In this document: positions 29,250 through 36,121 of the stretch, piece by piece | Numbering within the stretch: the first letter of the stretch is position 1 | How the letters are laid out: each line of letters starts with the position of its first letter | Source: a virus | Direction: 5' to 3' (one strand) | DNA length: 36,121 nucleotides | IMG/VR virus record: IMGVR_UViG_3300042465_003543 | Location: 1 to 36,121 of that record | Notes under the pieces: model-generated | What the model was told of the DNA's origin: nothing | Database searches by the model: none | The model's input: only the letters and a program-made list of their open reading frames with translations | Position numbers and translations under genes: made by a program

Positions 29250-29485
29250 CGAAGAGTCGCGGTTGGTGGACGATGAAGATTCACGGCGGGCCATTCCAAC
29301 TCGCTGGCGTCCCTGACCTTCTCTGCCTCAAGCACGGTCGCGCTGTGTTCCTTGAGGTCAAGCAGCCGGGAAAGAAGGCGACCCCACTGCAAGCACGCCG
29401 CATGAACGAGATCGAAACTCAAGGCGGTGCGATGTGTCACGTTGTCACAAGCAAGGAGGAAGCGGATGCCTGTCTACGAGATTGA
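29207..29485 (+). CDS. VRR-NUC domain nuclease
   Basis: The 92-residue protein is a compact VRR-NUC (PF08774) Holliday-junction-resolvase-like endonuclease. Catalytic residues are visible: 'GGPFQLAGVPDLLCL' (G34-V-P-D37), 'AVFLEVKQPGKKATPLQ' (E50-x-K52, Q62), 'MNEIETQGG'. GTG 29207 is set by GGAG at 29196-29199 and overlap with the previous gene. Phage VRR-NUC proteins are structure-specific nucleases for junction or flap processing, which fits next to the UvrD-like helicase. Confidence 0.85.
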   Translation: MPREASIVAAIVRLAKSRGWWTMKIHGGPFQLAGVPDLLCLKHGRAVFLEVKQPGKKATPLQARRMNEIETQGGAMCHVVTSKEEADACLRD

Positions 29486-29723
29486 GCGGAGAGTGGTTGC
29501 TGGTGACCTGATCATCAACCTTCGCGTGGACGCCGACGAAGGGCCGTGCGATCACTGCCAAGAGCACGCCGACGAAGTCGCGATGCTTGTTTCTACACTC
29601 GCAAGCGAGGGTGATGACGCTGTGGCTCTCGCTCACAAGATCATCGGGATGTTCTCCACGCTTACGAGTGTGTCTGTGTCGGACGAACAGGGCAACGGAT
29701 GCACGGTGCGGCATGACCATTGA
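29466..29723 (+). CDS. Small hypothetical protein, 85 aa
   Basis: The ATG at 29466 follows AAGGAGGAAGC, with overlap of the VRR-NUC end by 20 bases. The sequence begins with strands ('VYEIERRVVAGDLIINLRVDA'), then 'CDHCQEHADEVAMLVSTL' with a Cys pair, then a helix 'DDAVALAHKIIGMFSTL'. No family is recognised. Confidence 0.6.
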   Translation: MPVYEIERRVVAGDLIINLRVDADEGPCDHCQEHADEVAMLVSTLASEGDDAVALAHKIIGMFSTLTSVSVSDEQGNGCTVRHDH

Positions 29724-29892
29724 ACAACTCGTCTGCGTGACGATTGGGTTCACAGTCCAAGCCGCGACGTTCGCGGTTGGGATTCTGGTTGGATGCTCCC
29801 TCCGAAGAAAGGATTCTTCAAATGGCAACTGCCCAAAGGCAGCGCGCTGGAGCGACGTTGAACGTCGCAGCACTGAGGTCCGCTCTCAATGA
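29713..29892 (+). CDS. Small putative membrane protein, 59 aa
   Basis: The frame begins at ATG 29713 near the end of the previous gene. It has an N-terminal hydrophobic stretch ('LVCVTIGFTVQAATFAVGILVG') followed by a basic tail. It overlaps the start of the beta-clamp gene by 71 bases, so either it is genuinely overlapping or the frame is fortuitous. Hydrophobicity of residues 7-28 is the main support. Confidence 0.4.
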   Translation: MTIEQLVCVTIGFTVQAATFAVGILVGCSLRRKDSSNGNCPKAARWSDVERRSTEVRSQ

Positions 29893-30931
29893 CTTGTCAG
29901 ACGCGGTTCCGGCACGGACGCCGAACCCCGTCCTGACGAACATCTTGCTCTGCGATGGAACTATCACAGGCACGAACCTTGAAGTGCGAGTGTCGGAACA
30001 TATCGGCTACGACGGCGAGCCGCTGCTGCTTCCGTACTCGCGGCTCAAGGCCATCGTCAACGAGTGTGGCACGGCGGAACTGACGCTGACGGTCAAGGGC
30101 TCGTCGTGCATCGTGAAGGCGGGTCGCAGTGAGTGGAGGCTTCCTGCCGGTGAAGCATCCGAGTTTCCGGCGTGGCCTCGAGAGTCGGAGCCGAAGCCGC
30201 TCGTCCGCATCCCGTGTGATCAGTTCGCTCGCTCGGCGTGGAGCGTCTGCGGTGCAGCCGACACCAAAGGGGGGCGGTACGCCTTTGGTGCTGTGCTGAT
30301 CGAGGTCGCTGGCGACGAGTGCTGGACTGTCGCGAGCGACGGCAGGCGGCTGTATGCCTGCAAGATCGAACACGATCAAGCGATTGACGAGGCCCGCGTG
30401 CTGATCCCTGTTCACGCGGCCGAGATGATCGCCAAGGTCGCTAGCAAGTTCCCGGAAGCAGCCGTGCAGTTCTGTGCATCCGGCAGCGATGTGGAAGCGG
30501 ACCTCGGGGCTGCGGTCATCAACGTGCGGCTGGCGGCTGGCGAGTTCCCCAAGTGGCGCAAACTCGTTCCAAAGGCAGCGGACACGGCAACCGAGATGAC
30601 GCGGACTCTGCTTGAGTCTGCGACACGTTCTGCTGCCATCGTCGCCAGCGAGTCGAGCCGTGGTGTGCAGTACACGTTCGGAGGAGAGACGTTGCTGCTG
30701 GAAGGCAAGAGCAGCGAAATCGGCGAGTCCAGCGTTGAGTGTGCAGTCATGACCAGCGGAAACGACTGCCGCGTGAAACTCAATCCCGGCTACGTCGTGG
30801 ATTGGCTGAAGGAACTGCCGCTCGACGCCGAGCCGACCGTGAACATCGAAGCAAAGAACGGTGAGTCCGCAGTTGTGCTTCGCTGCGGTGACCATCTCGC
30901 CGTGATCATGCCGCTTTCGGAGGATGCATGA
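29822..30931 (+). CDS. dnaN: DNA polymerase III beta subunit (sliding clamp)-like protein
   Basis: The 369-residue length equals that of bacterial beta clamps (about 366). The typical three-fold layout is visible: domain 1 begins 'LNVAALRSALNDLSDAVP' and 'NPVLTNILLCDGTITGTNLEVRV', with 'LLLPYSRLKAIVNEC'; domain 2 has 'RYAFGAVLIEVAGDECWTVASDGRRLY'-type sequence (the 'vlveI.....vaTDGhrLa' motif); domain 3 has 'LEGKSSEIGESSVE' and ends 'LAVIMPLSEDA', where beta clamps end in 'vimPmr'. ATG 29822 is chosen over earlier in-frame starts because AAAGGA precedes it. The clamp tethers the replicative polymerase, and no polymerase gene is visible in the window. Confidence 0.88.
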   Translation: MATAQRQRAGATLNVAALRSALNDLSDAVPARTPNPVLTNILLCDGTITGTNLEVRVSEHIGYDGEPLLLPYSRLKAIVNECGTAELTLTVKGSSCIVKAGRSEWRLPAGEASEFPAWPRESEPKPLVRIPCDQFARSAWSVCGAADTKGGRYAFGAVLIEVAGDECWTVASDGRRLYACKIEHDQAIDEARVLIPVHAAEMIAKVASKFPEAAVQFCASGSDVEADLGAAVINVRLAAGEFPKWRKLVPKAADTATEMTRTLLESATRSAAIVASESSRGVQYTFGGETLLLEGKSSEIGESSVECAVMTSGNDCRVKLNPGYVVDWLKELPLDAEPTVNIEAKNGESAVVLRCGDHLAVIMPLSEDA

Positions 30932-31206
30932 CCCGCACATCGGACGTGGACAAGGTGAGACTCCGCGAGTTGTGGGACGAGGGCGAGTCGGTTGCCGACA
31001 TCGCTCAGGAACTCGGAATCACTACGTCATCTGTCTACAAGATTTCGATCGCAGACGGGTTTCCTGTTCGCGAGCGCGGCGGGAAGCCGAAGGCAGACCC
31101 CACCGTCGAGGAGATCTACGCAGCAGCCGCAGCCATCCGTGCGAAGTGGCCTGCCGAGCGGTTCGCTCAGTCAGGTGCTGGAGGGTGGAAGCCTCCGAAA
31201 GTTTGA
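30928..31206 (+). CDS. Helix-turn-helix protein, resolvase/sigma-like HTH
   Basis: The 92-residue protein has an HTH: 'KVRLRELWDEGESVADIAQELGITTSSVYKISIADG' (in parts 'LWDEGESVADIAQELG' and 'ITTSSVYKISIADG'), like the C-terminal HTH of resolvases or LuxR/sigma region 4. The remainder is basic and Ala-rich ('YAAAAAIRAKWPAERFAQSG'). It overlaps the clamp stop by ATGA. It is a candidate regulator of late or middle genes. Confidence 0.75.
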   Translation: MTRTSDVDKVRLRELWDEGESVADIAQELGITTSSVYKISIADGFPVRERGGKPKADPTVEEIYAAAAAIRAKWPAERFAQSGAGGWKPPKV

Positions 31207-31284
31207 CTTCCGTGGAATGATCTGTGCAGTCGCCTCCCAACGGATTGGGTGGCGTGGTTCCGTGGTCCCGAAGGAGATGAACGT

Positions 31285-31629
31285 ATGCGTGGTTTTCTTG
31301 CGATGGTGTTGATGCTGGCGTCGAGCGCGGCGATGGCCGACACGACGATCTGCATGAACGGTCGGTGTGGTATTCGTCAGCCGAAGGTTGTGGTTCAGAA
31401 CGTGACGGTCGTGTCCGCCCAAGAACACGCCGATCAGTTGGCCTCCACCAACACGTTCGTCCACTGCGGTCGGCGTGGCGGCGGATACGAAGGCCTCGGG
31501 TTCTCAACGTCCTCGCCCGATGCGGCGGTGCGGCGTTCGTGCTTCTACGGTCAGCGTCGCGTTCGTGAGATCGGGACTGCATGGTGTCCCGCTCGTCGCG
31601 GCTGGGTCGCTGTCGTGAGGTACGAGTGA
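31285..31629 (+). CDS. Exported Cys-containing protein with signal peptide
   Basis: The start follows AAGGAG nine bases upstream. Residues 1-20 ('MRGFLAMVLMLASSAAMADT') form a classic Sec signal peptide with a likely cut after 'AMA'. The mature part has 'CMNGRCG', 'FVHCGRRGGGYEGLGFSTSSPDAAVRRSC' (split: 'HCGRRGGGYEGLGFSTSS' and 'DAAVRRSCFYGQRRVRE') and ends 'GWVAVVRYE'. The mature part contains five Cys, so disulfides in the periplasm are likely. I recall similar domains in planctomycete proteins. A phage-encoded secreted protein might act on the host envelope or in superinfection exclusion. Confidence 0.75.
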   Translation: MRGFLAMVLMLASSAAMADTTICMNGRCGIRQPKVVVQNVTVVSAQEHADQLASTNTFVHCGRRGGGYEGLGFSTSSPDAAVRRSCFYGQRRVREIGTAWCPARRGWVAVVRYE

Positions 31630-32210
31630 TGCCGACGTGGGCTGACGTGCTCTCTGTGCCGGGGTTCTCATCTGCCGCCATCCGCAGCACGCTCAACGCG
31701 AGCGTGAAGCGGATGCAACCAGCGAGGATTCTGGAAGTCGGCTCCTACATGGGATCAACAGCCGTCGCGATGTGTCACGAGAACATCGCGGAGGTGATCC
31801 ACATGGTGGACAACCACAGCGAGTTCGGTCAGGCCAGTGCAGCACTCGCCGGGACGGTCCACCGCTTCGGCCTCCCGGCGGTGCTGCACGATATGAACTG
31901 GTTTCATCCACTTCCAGACAACGTGTTCGGTGGAGACACGTTCAACGTCTACTTTTACGACGGCTCGCACGGCGAAGAAGATCACGCCAGAGAACTTGCG
32001 ATTGCCTTGCCATACCTCGAGGAATCATTCCTCTACATGGTGGATGACTTCACTGTTCACCCGCACGTTGCTCGCGGGTGCGAGTCAGGGCTGAAGTCTC
32101 TCTCCGACAAGGTGGAAGTCGTGAGCAGGATGGTCTACGAGAGCAAGTCTGAGAACAACGCAGACGGATACTGGAATGGCTTGCTTGTCGCTTGGTGCAG
32201 GAAGAAGTGA
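31629..32210 (+). CDS. Methyltransf_24-like SAM-dependent methyltransferase
   Basis: The 193-residue protein has 'ARILEVGSYMGSTAVAM' (SAM-binding motif I), 'VYFYDGSHGEEDHARELAIALPYL' and 'LYMVDDFTVHP', the 'DG.H....v..Dl....l..g....DD' motif of Methyltransf_24 (a class I fold). The start ATG 31629 overlaps the upstream TGA (TGATG). A second similar gene follows at once. Substrate unknown; sugar or peptide methylation are typical for this family. Confidence 0.7.
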   Translation: MPTWADVLSVPGFSSAAIRSTLNASVKRMQPARILEVGSYMGSTAVAMCHENIAEVIHMVDNHSEFGQASAALAGTVHRFGLPAVLHDMNWFHPLPDNVFGGDTFNVYFYDGSHGEEDHARELAIALPYLEESFLYMVDDFTVHPHVARGCESGLKSLSDKVEVVSRMVYESKSENNADGYWNGLLVAWCRKK

Positions 32211-32839
32211 TGCCAGCAGAAATCACGCTGTATGACGAGTTCGGTCAGGCCATCCGCAGTGTGATCCGTGCTGCCGGATACGAGTCCGTGCTGGAGATTG
32301 GTTCCTTTGATGGACTTGGCTCGACGCAAGTGTTCATCGAAGCACTCAGCCACGCGCAGACGCCTCGGATGGTTTGCCTTGAGACGGATGAGGAACGCTA
32401 CAAGAAACTCGTCGCGAACGTCGCTCACTGCTCGTGGGTCGTTCCGCTGCGCCAGCCGTCCATCTCGCTTGGCTCGCTTACTCCCGAGGAGTTTGAACGC
32501 GACGTGTGGGAGTCGCCGCACAATCACCTCCGATACCCTCACGAGGCGGTGCGTGGATGGTGGGAAGAAACGCTGGGGTGCTACCACGAAGGAGTGCCGG
32601 GATTCCTTGAAGTCTCCACCGAAAAGTTTGACGTGGTGCTGGTGGATGGCGACGAGTTCTCAGGGTACGACGATTACCGTCTGGCGAAGGATCGCTGCCG
32701 CTGCCTGATGCTTGACGATGTGCATCATGCCTACAAGTGTGCGAGGGCTCACCACGAACTCAAGCACTCGCCTGAGTGGCGGCTGGTGTGGGAGAGCGAC
32801 CGCGTTCGGAACGGCGCAGCCATCTGGATTCGCAAGTGA
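32210..32839 (+). CDS. Second Methyltransf_24-like protein
   Basis: The 209-residue product has 'YESVLEIGSFDGLGSTQVFIE' (cited as 'VLEIGSFDGLGSTQ') and 'FDVVLVDGDEFSGYDDY' with 'RCLMLDDVHHAYKC', the same class I motifs as the previous gene with a different middle part. The two are adjacent, with a TGATG overlap, and may be diverged duplicates or act on different positions. It ends in GTGA overlap with the next glycosyltransferase. Confidence 0.7.
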   Translation: MPAEITLYDEFGQAIRSVIRAAGYESVLEIGSFDGLGSTQVFIEALSHAQTPRMVCLETDEERYKKLVANVAHCSWVVPLRQPSISLGSLTPEEFERDVWESPHNHLRYPHEAVRGWWEETLGCYHEGVPGFLEVSTEKFDVVLVDGDEFSGYDDYRLAKDRCRCLMLDDVHHAYKCARAHHELKHSPEWRLVWESDRVRNGAAIWIRK

Positions 32840-33534
32840 ACATCACGATCAGCGGCTACAACCGACCGGCCTACCTTGACCAAACCTGTCAAGCGGTGTC
32901 GCGGTGCATCGGCGTCTCAAGCAGCCGCGTGGTCGTGCTGCTCGACCCGTGCGACGAGACTGAGGAAAGCCAAGGCATCGCGGCCAAGTATGGCTATGAA
33001 TCACTCGTTTTTGACCGTCACGCAGGGTGCAATGATGCCATCTACACCAGCCTGCGATATGGGTTTGAGATCATGCAGTCGGAGTTTCACGTCCACTTTG
33101 AAGATGACACCGTGCCGACTCGCGATGCTCTGCTCTGGTTCTCGTGGGCGAGGGACACCTATCGGCATCGGCCCGAAGTGTTCACGGTCAGCGGGTATCA
33201 ACAGTCGAGCAGCGGCAAGATTGGCGAGTGCGGAATACGGCGATGGTTCACGCCGTGGGGGTGGGGAACGTGGAGCGACCGCTGGCATCAGATGGCGAAT
33301 CGCTGGACAACTACAGATGGCCCGTCGTGGGACATCATCGTGAATCACGTTCTGCGCGGGCCGAGGTGGGAAGCGTTCCCGACCGTGAGCCGCATTCAAA
33401 ACATCGGGGCCGAACGAGGCACGCACGTTGCCAACGCTGAGTGGCACGCGAAGTATCACCACGTCCCAGTGACCGCCGACGATCTTGAAGGCGGGCCGGT
33501 GCTCGACTTCACGGAAGTGGAGCCATACCTGTGA
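32836..33534 (+). CDS. Glycosyltransferase-like protein (GT-A fold, family 2-like)
   Basis: The 232-residue protein starts with GTG 32836. 'ITISGYNRPAYLDQTCQAV' is the N-terminal nucleotide-sugar strand; 'SEFHVHFEDDTVPTRDAL' contains the metal-binding EDD motif, and 'FTPWGWGTWSDRW' is typical of phage and capsule GT-A proteins. There is no membrane segment. It is translationally coupled to the methyltransferase upstream and to the next gene. Confidence 0.75.
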   Translation: MNITISGYNRPAYLDQTCQAVSRCIGVSSSRVVVLLDPCDETEESQGIAAKYGYESLVFDRHAGCNDAIYTSLRYGFEIMQSEFHVHFEDDTVPTRDALLWFSWARDTYRHRPEVFTVSGYQQSSSGKIGECGIRRWFTPWGWGTWSDRWHQMANRWTTTDGPSWDIIVNHVLRGPRWEAFPTVSRIQNIGAERGTHVANAEWHAKYHHVPVTADDLEGGPVLDFTEVEPYL

Positions 33535-34166
33535 TCTTGATCGTGGAAGCCTACCGACCGCAGGACGAATCGCGTCTGGCTGAGATCAAGTCGTGCGTGA
33601 AAGCCAACGGCGACCTCGGCATCTTCGAAGATTTTCAGCCGATGAAAAGCGACACCGGGCGGCTGCGGTACGGTCAAGTGTTTCGCACCTGCGCCGAGCG
33701 GTATCCCGGTCGCGTGTGCGTGTTGGCGAACGCAGACATCGTATTTGACGAGTCAGCCAAACTCCTGCCGTACCTAGTCCGCAAGGGCAGGCTCGTCACG
33801 CTGACGCGGTGGGAGAACGATTCGACGCCGCGAATGCTTGGGCAGTATCGGGACGGGCGATTCTACAGCGGGTCGCAGGACGTGTGGGCCTTCATCGGCG
33901 GCGAACTCGTAGGCCTCGGCGACCGCACCGCTCTCGGGTACATCGGATGCGATCAGGCGATTGCGGGCGAGGCGATGAACGCGGGCATCGAAGTTGTGAA
34001 CCCTGCCCTGTCGATCAAGACGAGGCACGTCCATACGGTTGGAGGCAATCGCGGACCTGACGAGTTGAGTTGCCTTGGGACGTATGCGTACCCTGAGTTG
34101 ACTACGACACGCTGCACTGGGTCCGTTGTGTACCACCAATGGCCCGAGGAAAAGCATGAAGGCTGA
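33531..34166 (+). CDS. Glycosyltransferase-like protein
   Basis: The 211-residue protein starts with GTG 33531, overlapping the previous stop. 'RVCVLANADIVFDES' (an 'NADI.fd' core), 'GSQDVWAFIGGELVG' and 'LGYIGCDQAIAGEAMN' form the pattern of a small family of phage/capsule glycosyltransferase-like proteins ('aNaDi.fd..', 'sqD.w.F', 'G.pGcD'). It closes a four-gene cassette of two methyltransferases and two glycosyltransferases that could modify a shared substrate. Confidence 0.7.
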   Translation: MILIVEAYRPQDESRLAEIKSCVKANGDLGIFEDFQPMKSDTGRLRYGQVFRTCAERYPGRVCVLANADIVFDESAKLLPYLVRKGRLVTLTRWENDSTPRMLGQYRDGRFYSGSQDVWAFIGGELVGLGDRTALGYIGCDQAIAGEAMNAGIEVVNPALSIKTRHVHTVGGNRGPDELSCLGTYAYPELTTTRCTGSVVYHQWPEEKHEG

Positions 34167-34452
34167 CATTGTAGAGCGACTGCGGGCGTGGGTTCACACC
34201 GTCAAGGCAGTCCCGGCAAGCGACCTCATGGACGAGGCGGCGGACGAGATTGAGCAACTGCGGAACGGTGCAGTAGAGAGACGCGAAACGGTGCAGTGTC
34301 CGCACGTTGTCGGCAAGACAACTCTGCACTGCTCCCTCACGCCGCTCGCGCTCACCGACGCGGAGCAAAAGGCGATTACGGAGGCGAGTGATTTCTACGT
34401 CGGCACTCGTACAGGAGTGACGCTTCGCGGCCTGCTAAAGCGGCTGAATTGA
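34156..34452 (+). CDS. Small protein with C-terminal 'LTDAE...LLKRL' module
   Basis: The 98-residue protein starts at ATG 34156 with GAGGAAAA upstream. The N-terminal half is a helix ('DIVERLRAWVHTVKAV', 'LMDEAADEIEQLRNG') with a short beta part; the C-terminal ~35 residues ('LTDAEQKAITEASDFY', 'LRGLLKRLN') form a module shared with the next three genes. No family is recognised; length and module suggest a small dimeric protein. Confidence 0.6.
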   Translation: MKADIVERLRAWVHTVKAVPASDLMDEAADEIEQLRNGAVERRETVQCPHVVGKTTLHCSLTPLALTDAEQKAITEASDFYVGTRTGVTLRGLLKRLN

Positions 34453-34477
34453 GAACACGCAGGATCAGGAGCATCGC

Positions 34478-34807
34478 ATGAGTGACGAAACTACACCGCA
34501 GGACGACAAGGCGATGTCTCCTGCATCCGCTGGTTCTCACGGGGAATCCCAACTGGAGCGGGGTGCCGAAATCGTCCACTGCGCCATGCGGTGGTATCGC
34601 GAGGGCACCACAAAGAAGTGGCAGGGCGGCAACAGTTACGCCGAAGACAGGGCGAGGCTTGCGGCGCGGAGGATTGCGAGGATTTTTCAGCCCACGCTCA
34701 CCGACGAGGAGCGGGAGGCGGTGGAGTGGGCGGAAGAACTCGCTGGAAACTGCGAAGAGTTTGATCGCGTTGACACGCTGCGCAACCTACTAGAGAGAAC
34801 GAAGTGA
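34478..34807 (+). CDS. Small protein with 'LTDEE...LLERT' module
   Basis: The 109-residue protein has an N-terminal helix-rich part ('LERGAEIVHCAMRWYREG', 'RARLAARRIARIFQ') followed by the shared module 'LTDEEREAVEWAEELAG' and 'LRNLLERTK'. A weak CAGGA RBS lies upstream. The genes in this tail end of the window encode variations on a single small domain. Confidence 0.6.
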   Translation: MSDETTPQDDKAMSPASAGSHGESQLERGAEIVHCAMRWYREGTTKKWQGGNSYAEDRARLAARRIARIFQPTLTDEEREAVEWAEELAGNCEEFDRVDTLRNLLERTK

Positions 34808-35067
34808 CTAAAACGCAATGTCAAGTTCCGTCGCAAATAAACGTGACGCTCACAGACGAGCAGCGAGAGTCATTGCGGGCGTCCTTGTCAGGCGGTGCAG
34901 GAGGCCCGCTGGTTCATCCACCGCAGCCCGCGCTCACCGCCGATGAGTGGGAAGCCGTCTGGCTGGCAATCGGAATGTTCGCGGAAGGGCCGGAGCATAT
35001 CAAGCGACATGAGGAAATGGCCGACGCGCTGCGGGGCCTACTGGAGCGGCTTGGAGGTGCAAGGTGA
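34804..35067 (+). CDS. Small protein with two 'LTxxE' modules
   Basis: The 87-residue protein starts at GTG 34804, overlapping the upstream stop. It has a degenerate copy 'LTDEQRESLRASLSGG' near residue 16 and a full copy 'LTADEWEAVWLAIGMFAEG' with 'ADALRGLLERLGG' at the C-terminus, with an intervening Pro/His linker. This is the same module as in the neighbouring genes, here doubled. Confidence 0.6.
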   Translation: MTKTQCQVPSQINVTLTDEQRESLRASLSGGAGGPLVHPPQPALTADEWEAVWLAIGMFAEGPEHIKRHEEMADALRGLLERLGGAR

Positions 35068-35291
35068 GCGACTTCGCAGACCAGATGGCCGAGTGGCGAA
35101 AAACGCTCTGGGGTACTGGGCCGTGTCCAGATTCGTCGCAGGAAACCTTCACGCTTACAGACGAGGAACGGAAGGCGTTGAATCGCGGAATCGACGCTTT
35201 GTACGGCGTGGAGGACGTATCGGATGGTGCGTGCCGCAGAGACGATGCCGCAGCGAGGACGCTCCTCGCGTTACTGGAACGACTGAAGTGA
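35064..35291 (+). CDS. Small protein with 'LTDEERKAL...LLERL' module
   Basis: The 75-residue protein starts at GTG 35064, overlapping the upstream stop (GTGA). It has an N-terminal 'FADQMAEWRKTLWG' helix and the shared C-terminal module 'LTDEERKALNRGIDALYG' plus 'ARTLLALLERLK'. The repeating gene family and tight overlaps suggest a tandem array with divergent sequences. Confidence 0.6.
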   Translation: MSDFADQMAEWRKTLWGTGPCPDSSQETFTLTDEERKALNRGIDALYGVEDVSDGACRRDDAAARTLLALLERLK

Positions 35292-35347
35292 GAACGATGC
35301 GATCTGCGGCGCAGTCCACTCCATCGCGTGGTTCTGGAGACACACAC

Positions 35348-35515
35348 ATGACAATCACTCAAATAATCGGCGCTGCACTGATCTCATCACCATTTGCGGG
35401 CGTTGCTGTGTTGTGCCACATGCACGGCGGCTGGCCCGCCGTTGCTGTAGTGTTTGGTGCGAGCGGAGCCGTTGTTGCTGTTATCGCACTTGGGTGTCGA
35501 CTTCTGGTTCCATAA
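35348..35515 (+). CDS. Small two-helix membrane protein, 55 aa
   Basis: The start ATG 35348 has TGGAGACA upstream. Residues 4-24 ('TQIIGAALISSPFAGVAVLCH') and 30-52 ('PAVAVVFGASGAVVAVIALGCRLL') form two hydrophobic helices with a short Gly/Trp linker. It could be a holin-like or other membrane protein of the phage, but no endolysin lies beside it, so the role is not assigned. Confidence 0.55.
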   Translation: MTITQIIGAALISSPFAGVAVLCHMHGGWPAVAVVFGASGAVVAVIALGCRLLVP

Positions 35516-35553
35516 CACGGAAGATGATAGGCCCGCGAAGGAGGGGCCACGCT

Positions 35554-36121
35554 ATGACGAATGACGATGCTCGCGAGTCCGATCCATGGACTGGTTATGC
35601 GTGGAGCAAGGACAAGCCGACCACCCAAGGGTTCTACCTGTACCGCGACGCTAGCGGCCAGTGCCTCATGCAAGTAGGACGTTACAAGGATTTGCAGCAG
35701 GGGATGCCAGACACGCTATACGCTTACCCGCAGGTCGCCGGGCGCAGTAAGTCGGTTGAGTTCGACACGGTTGAGCGTTCTGACGGCGAGTGGCTGAACG
35801 TCACGCACGTTTACGGGACGCCCGCAATACAAGGCTGGATTCCTGTGGAGGCCGGACTGCCGGAGAAAGGAATCGCCGTTTTAGGTTTTCGGTCGGGAGA
35901 CTCGCACTTTGGGTGCGAGTACGGAATAGCGTGGCGAGAGATCGACGATGAATCTCAACCCGGCCTGCGCTGGAATGAGTCAGGCAGGCCAACGCACTGG
36001 ATGCGTCTTCCTGCACCTCCGCGTGATGAGGCACCGTACAGCGTCATGCTGTGGGTGACAGACGCGGATCGCGAGAAAATCATTGATGGCCTTTCCGGCC
36101 AACACGCCCTCACCGACGAGG
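35554..36121 (+). CDS. Partial gene, DUF551-containing protein
   Basis: The frame from ATG 35554 (GAAGGAGGGG upstream) is open to the window end, at least 189 residues. Residues ~105-150 ('GWIPVEAGLPEKGIAVLGF', 'RPTHWMRLPAPP') match DUF551 ('W.pv...LP..g..Vl.......HWmplp.pP'), found in small phage and prophage accessory proteins. The visible end reads 'LSGQHALTDE', so the 'LTDEE' module of the preceding genes is beginning at the window edge, linking this gene to the array. Confidence 0.75.
   Translation, partial: MTNDDARESDPWTGYAWSKDKPTTQGFYLYRDASGQCLMQVGRYKDLQQGMPDTLYAYPQVAGRSKSVEFDTVERSDGEWLNVTHVYGTPAIQGWIPVEAGLPEKGIAVLGFRSGDSHFGCEYGIAWREIDDESQPGLRWNESGRPTHWMRLPAPPRDEAPYSVMLWVTDADREKIIDGLSGQHALTDE

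Noticed and set aside
1-36121. Integrase, attachment site, repressor pair or lysis cassette
   Set aside because: None was recognised. The HTH genes at 14061 and 30928 lack a repressor-style partner arrangement, and the small membrane proteins have no endolysin neighbour, so temperate lifestyle and lysis genes cannot be supported from this window.

Overview
The window is a continuous stretch of a tailed-phage genome (virion or prophage) with long non-contractile-tail (siphovirus) morphology. About 60 genes all lie on the + strand, are tightly packed, and often overlap at stop/start as ATGA, TGATG or GTGA. GC content is high and the RBSs are Shine-Dalgarno type. Portal, terminase and capsid genes would lie upstream of base 1. 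No integrase, attachment site, tRNA, CRISPR or clear endolysin is visible. Several features (a polyserine/Cys-rich tail-region protein, small 'LTDEE...LLERL' proteins, a secreted Cys-containing protein) recall planctomycete and aquatic metagenome sequences, so a Planctomycetes-like host is a weak inference from memory, not a demonstrated fact.

Layout. (1) 1-3281: head completion and tail assembly: head-tail connector, HK97 gp10-like protein, DUF3168-like tail completion protein, tail-tube candidate, and a G/GT tail assembly chaperone pair with an in-frame A AAA AAC slippery site just before the G stop codon. (2) 3281-9570: a 1254-residue tape measure protein with SHOCT-like repeats, two unrecognised tail-tip genes, a polyserine/Cys-rich protein and a small Cys-cluster protein. 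(3) 9567-11635: two glycosyltransferase-like genes. (4) 11677-14297: HExxH protein, metallophosphoesterase, DUF1599-like protein and a small HTH protein. (5) 14298-21816: an accessory region of small genes carrying three copies of a strong-looking promoter, repeated CACCAA/CGGAGA translation leaders and several perfect hairpins. It encodes a gamma-glutamylcyclotransferase-like protein, an amidoligase and a class II glutamine amidotransferase. (6) 21932-30931: replication and recombination: SNF2-type helicase, SSB-like protein, Prim-Pol, UvrD-type helicase, VRR-NUC nuclease and a beta clamp. (7) 30928-34166: HTH protein, secreted protein, two Methyltransf_24-like proteins and two more glycosyltransferase-like proteins. 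(8) 34156-end: consecutive small genes sharing a C-terminal module, a membrane miniprotein, and a DUF551-containing gene cut by the window end.

Main points for follow-up: the amidoligase / glutamine amidotransferase / gamma-glutamylcyclotransferase set, which looks like a gamma-glutamyl or amide conjugation pathway; a ~135 bp non-coding element duplicated at 14306 and 27009 with a covarying inverted repeat and shared 12-mer sites; the triplicated promoter and serial translation leaders; and a polyserine tail-region protein translated immediately before two glycosyltransferase-like genes. All assignments come from reading motifs by eye; no database search was run.
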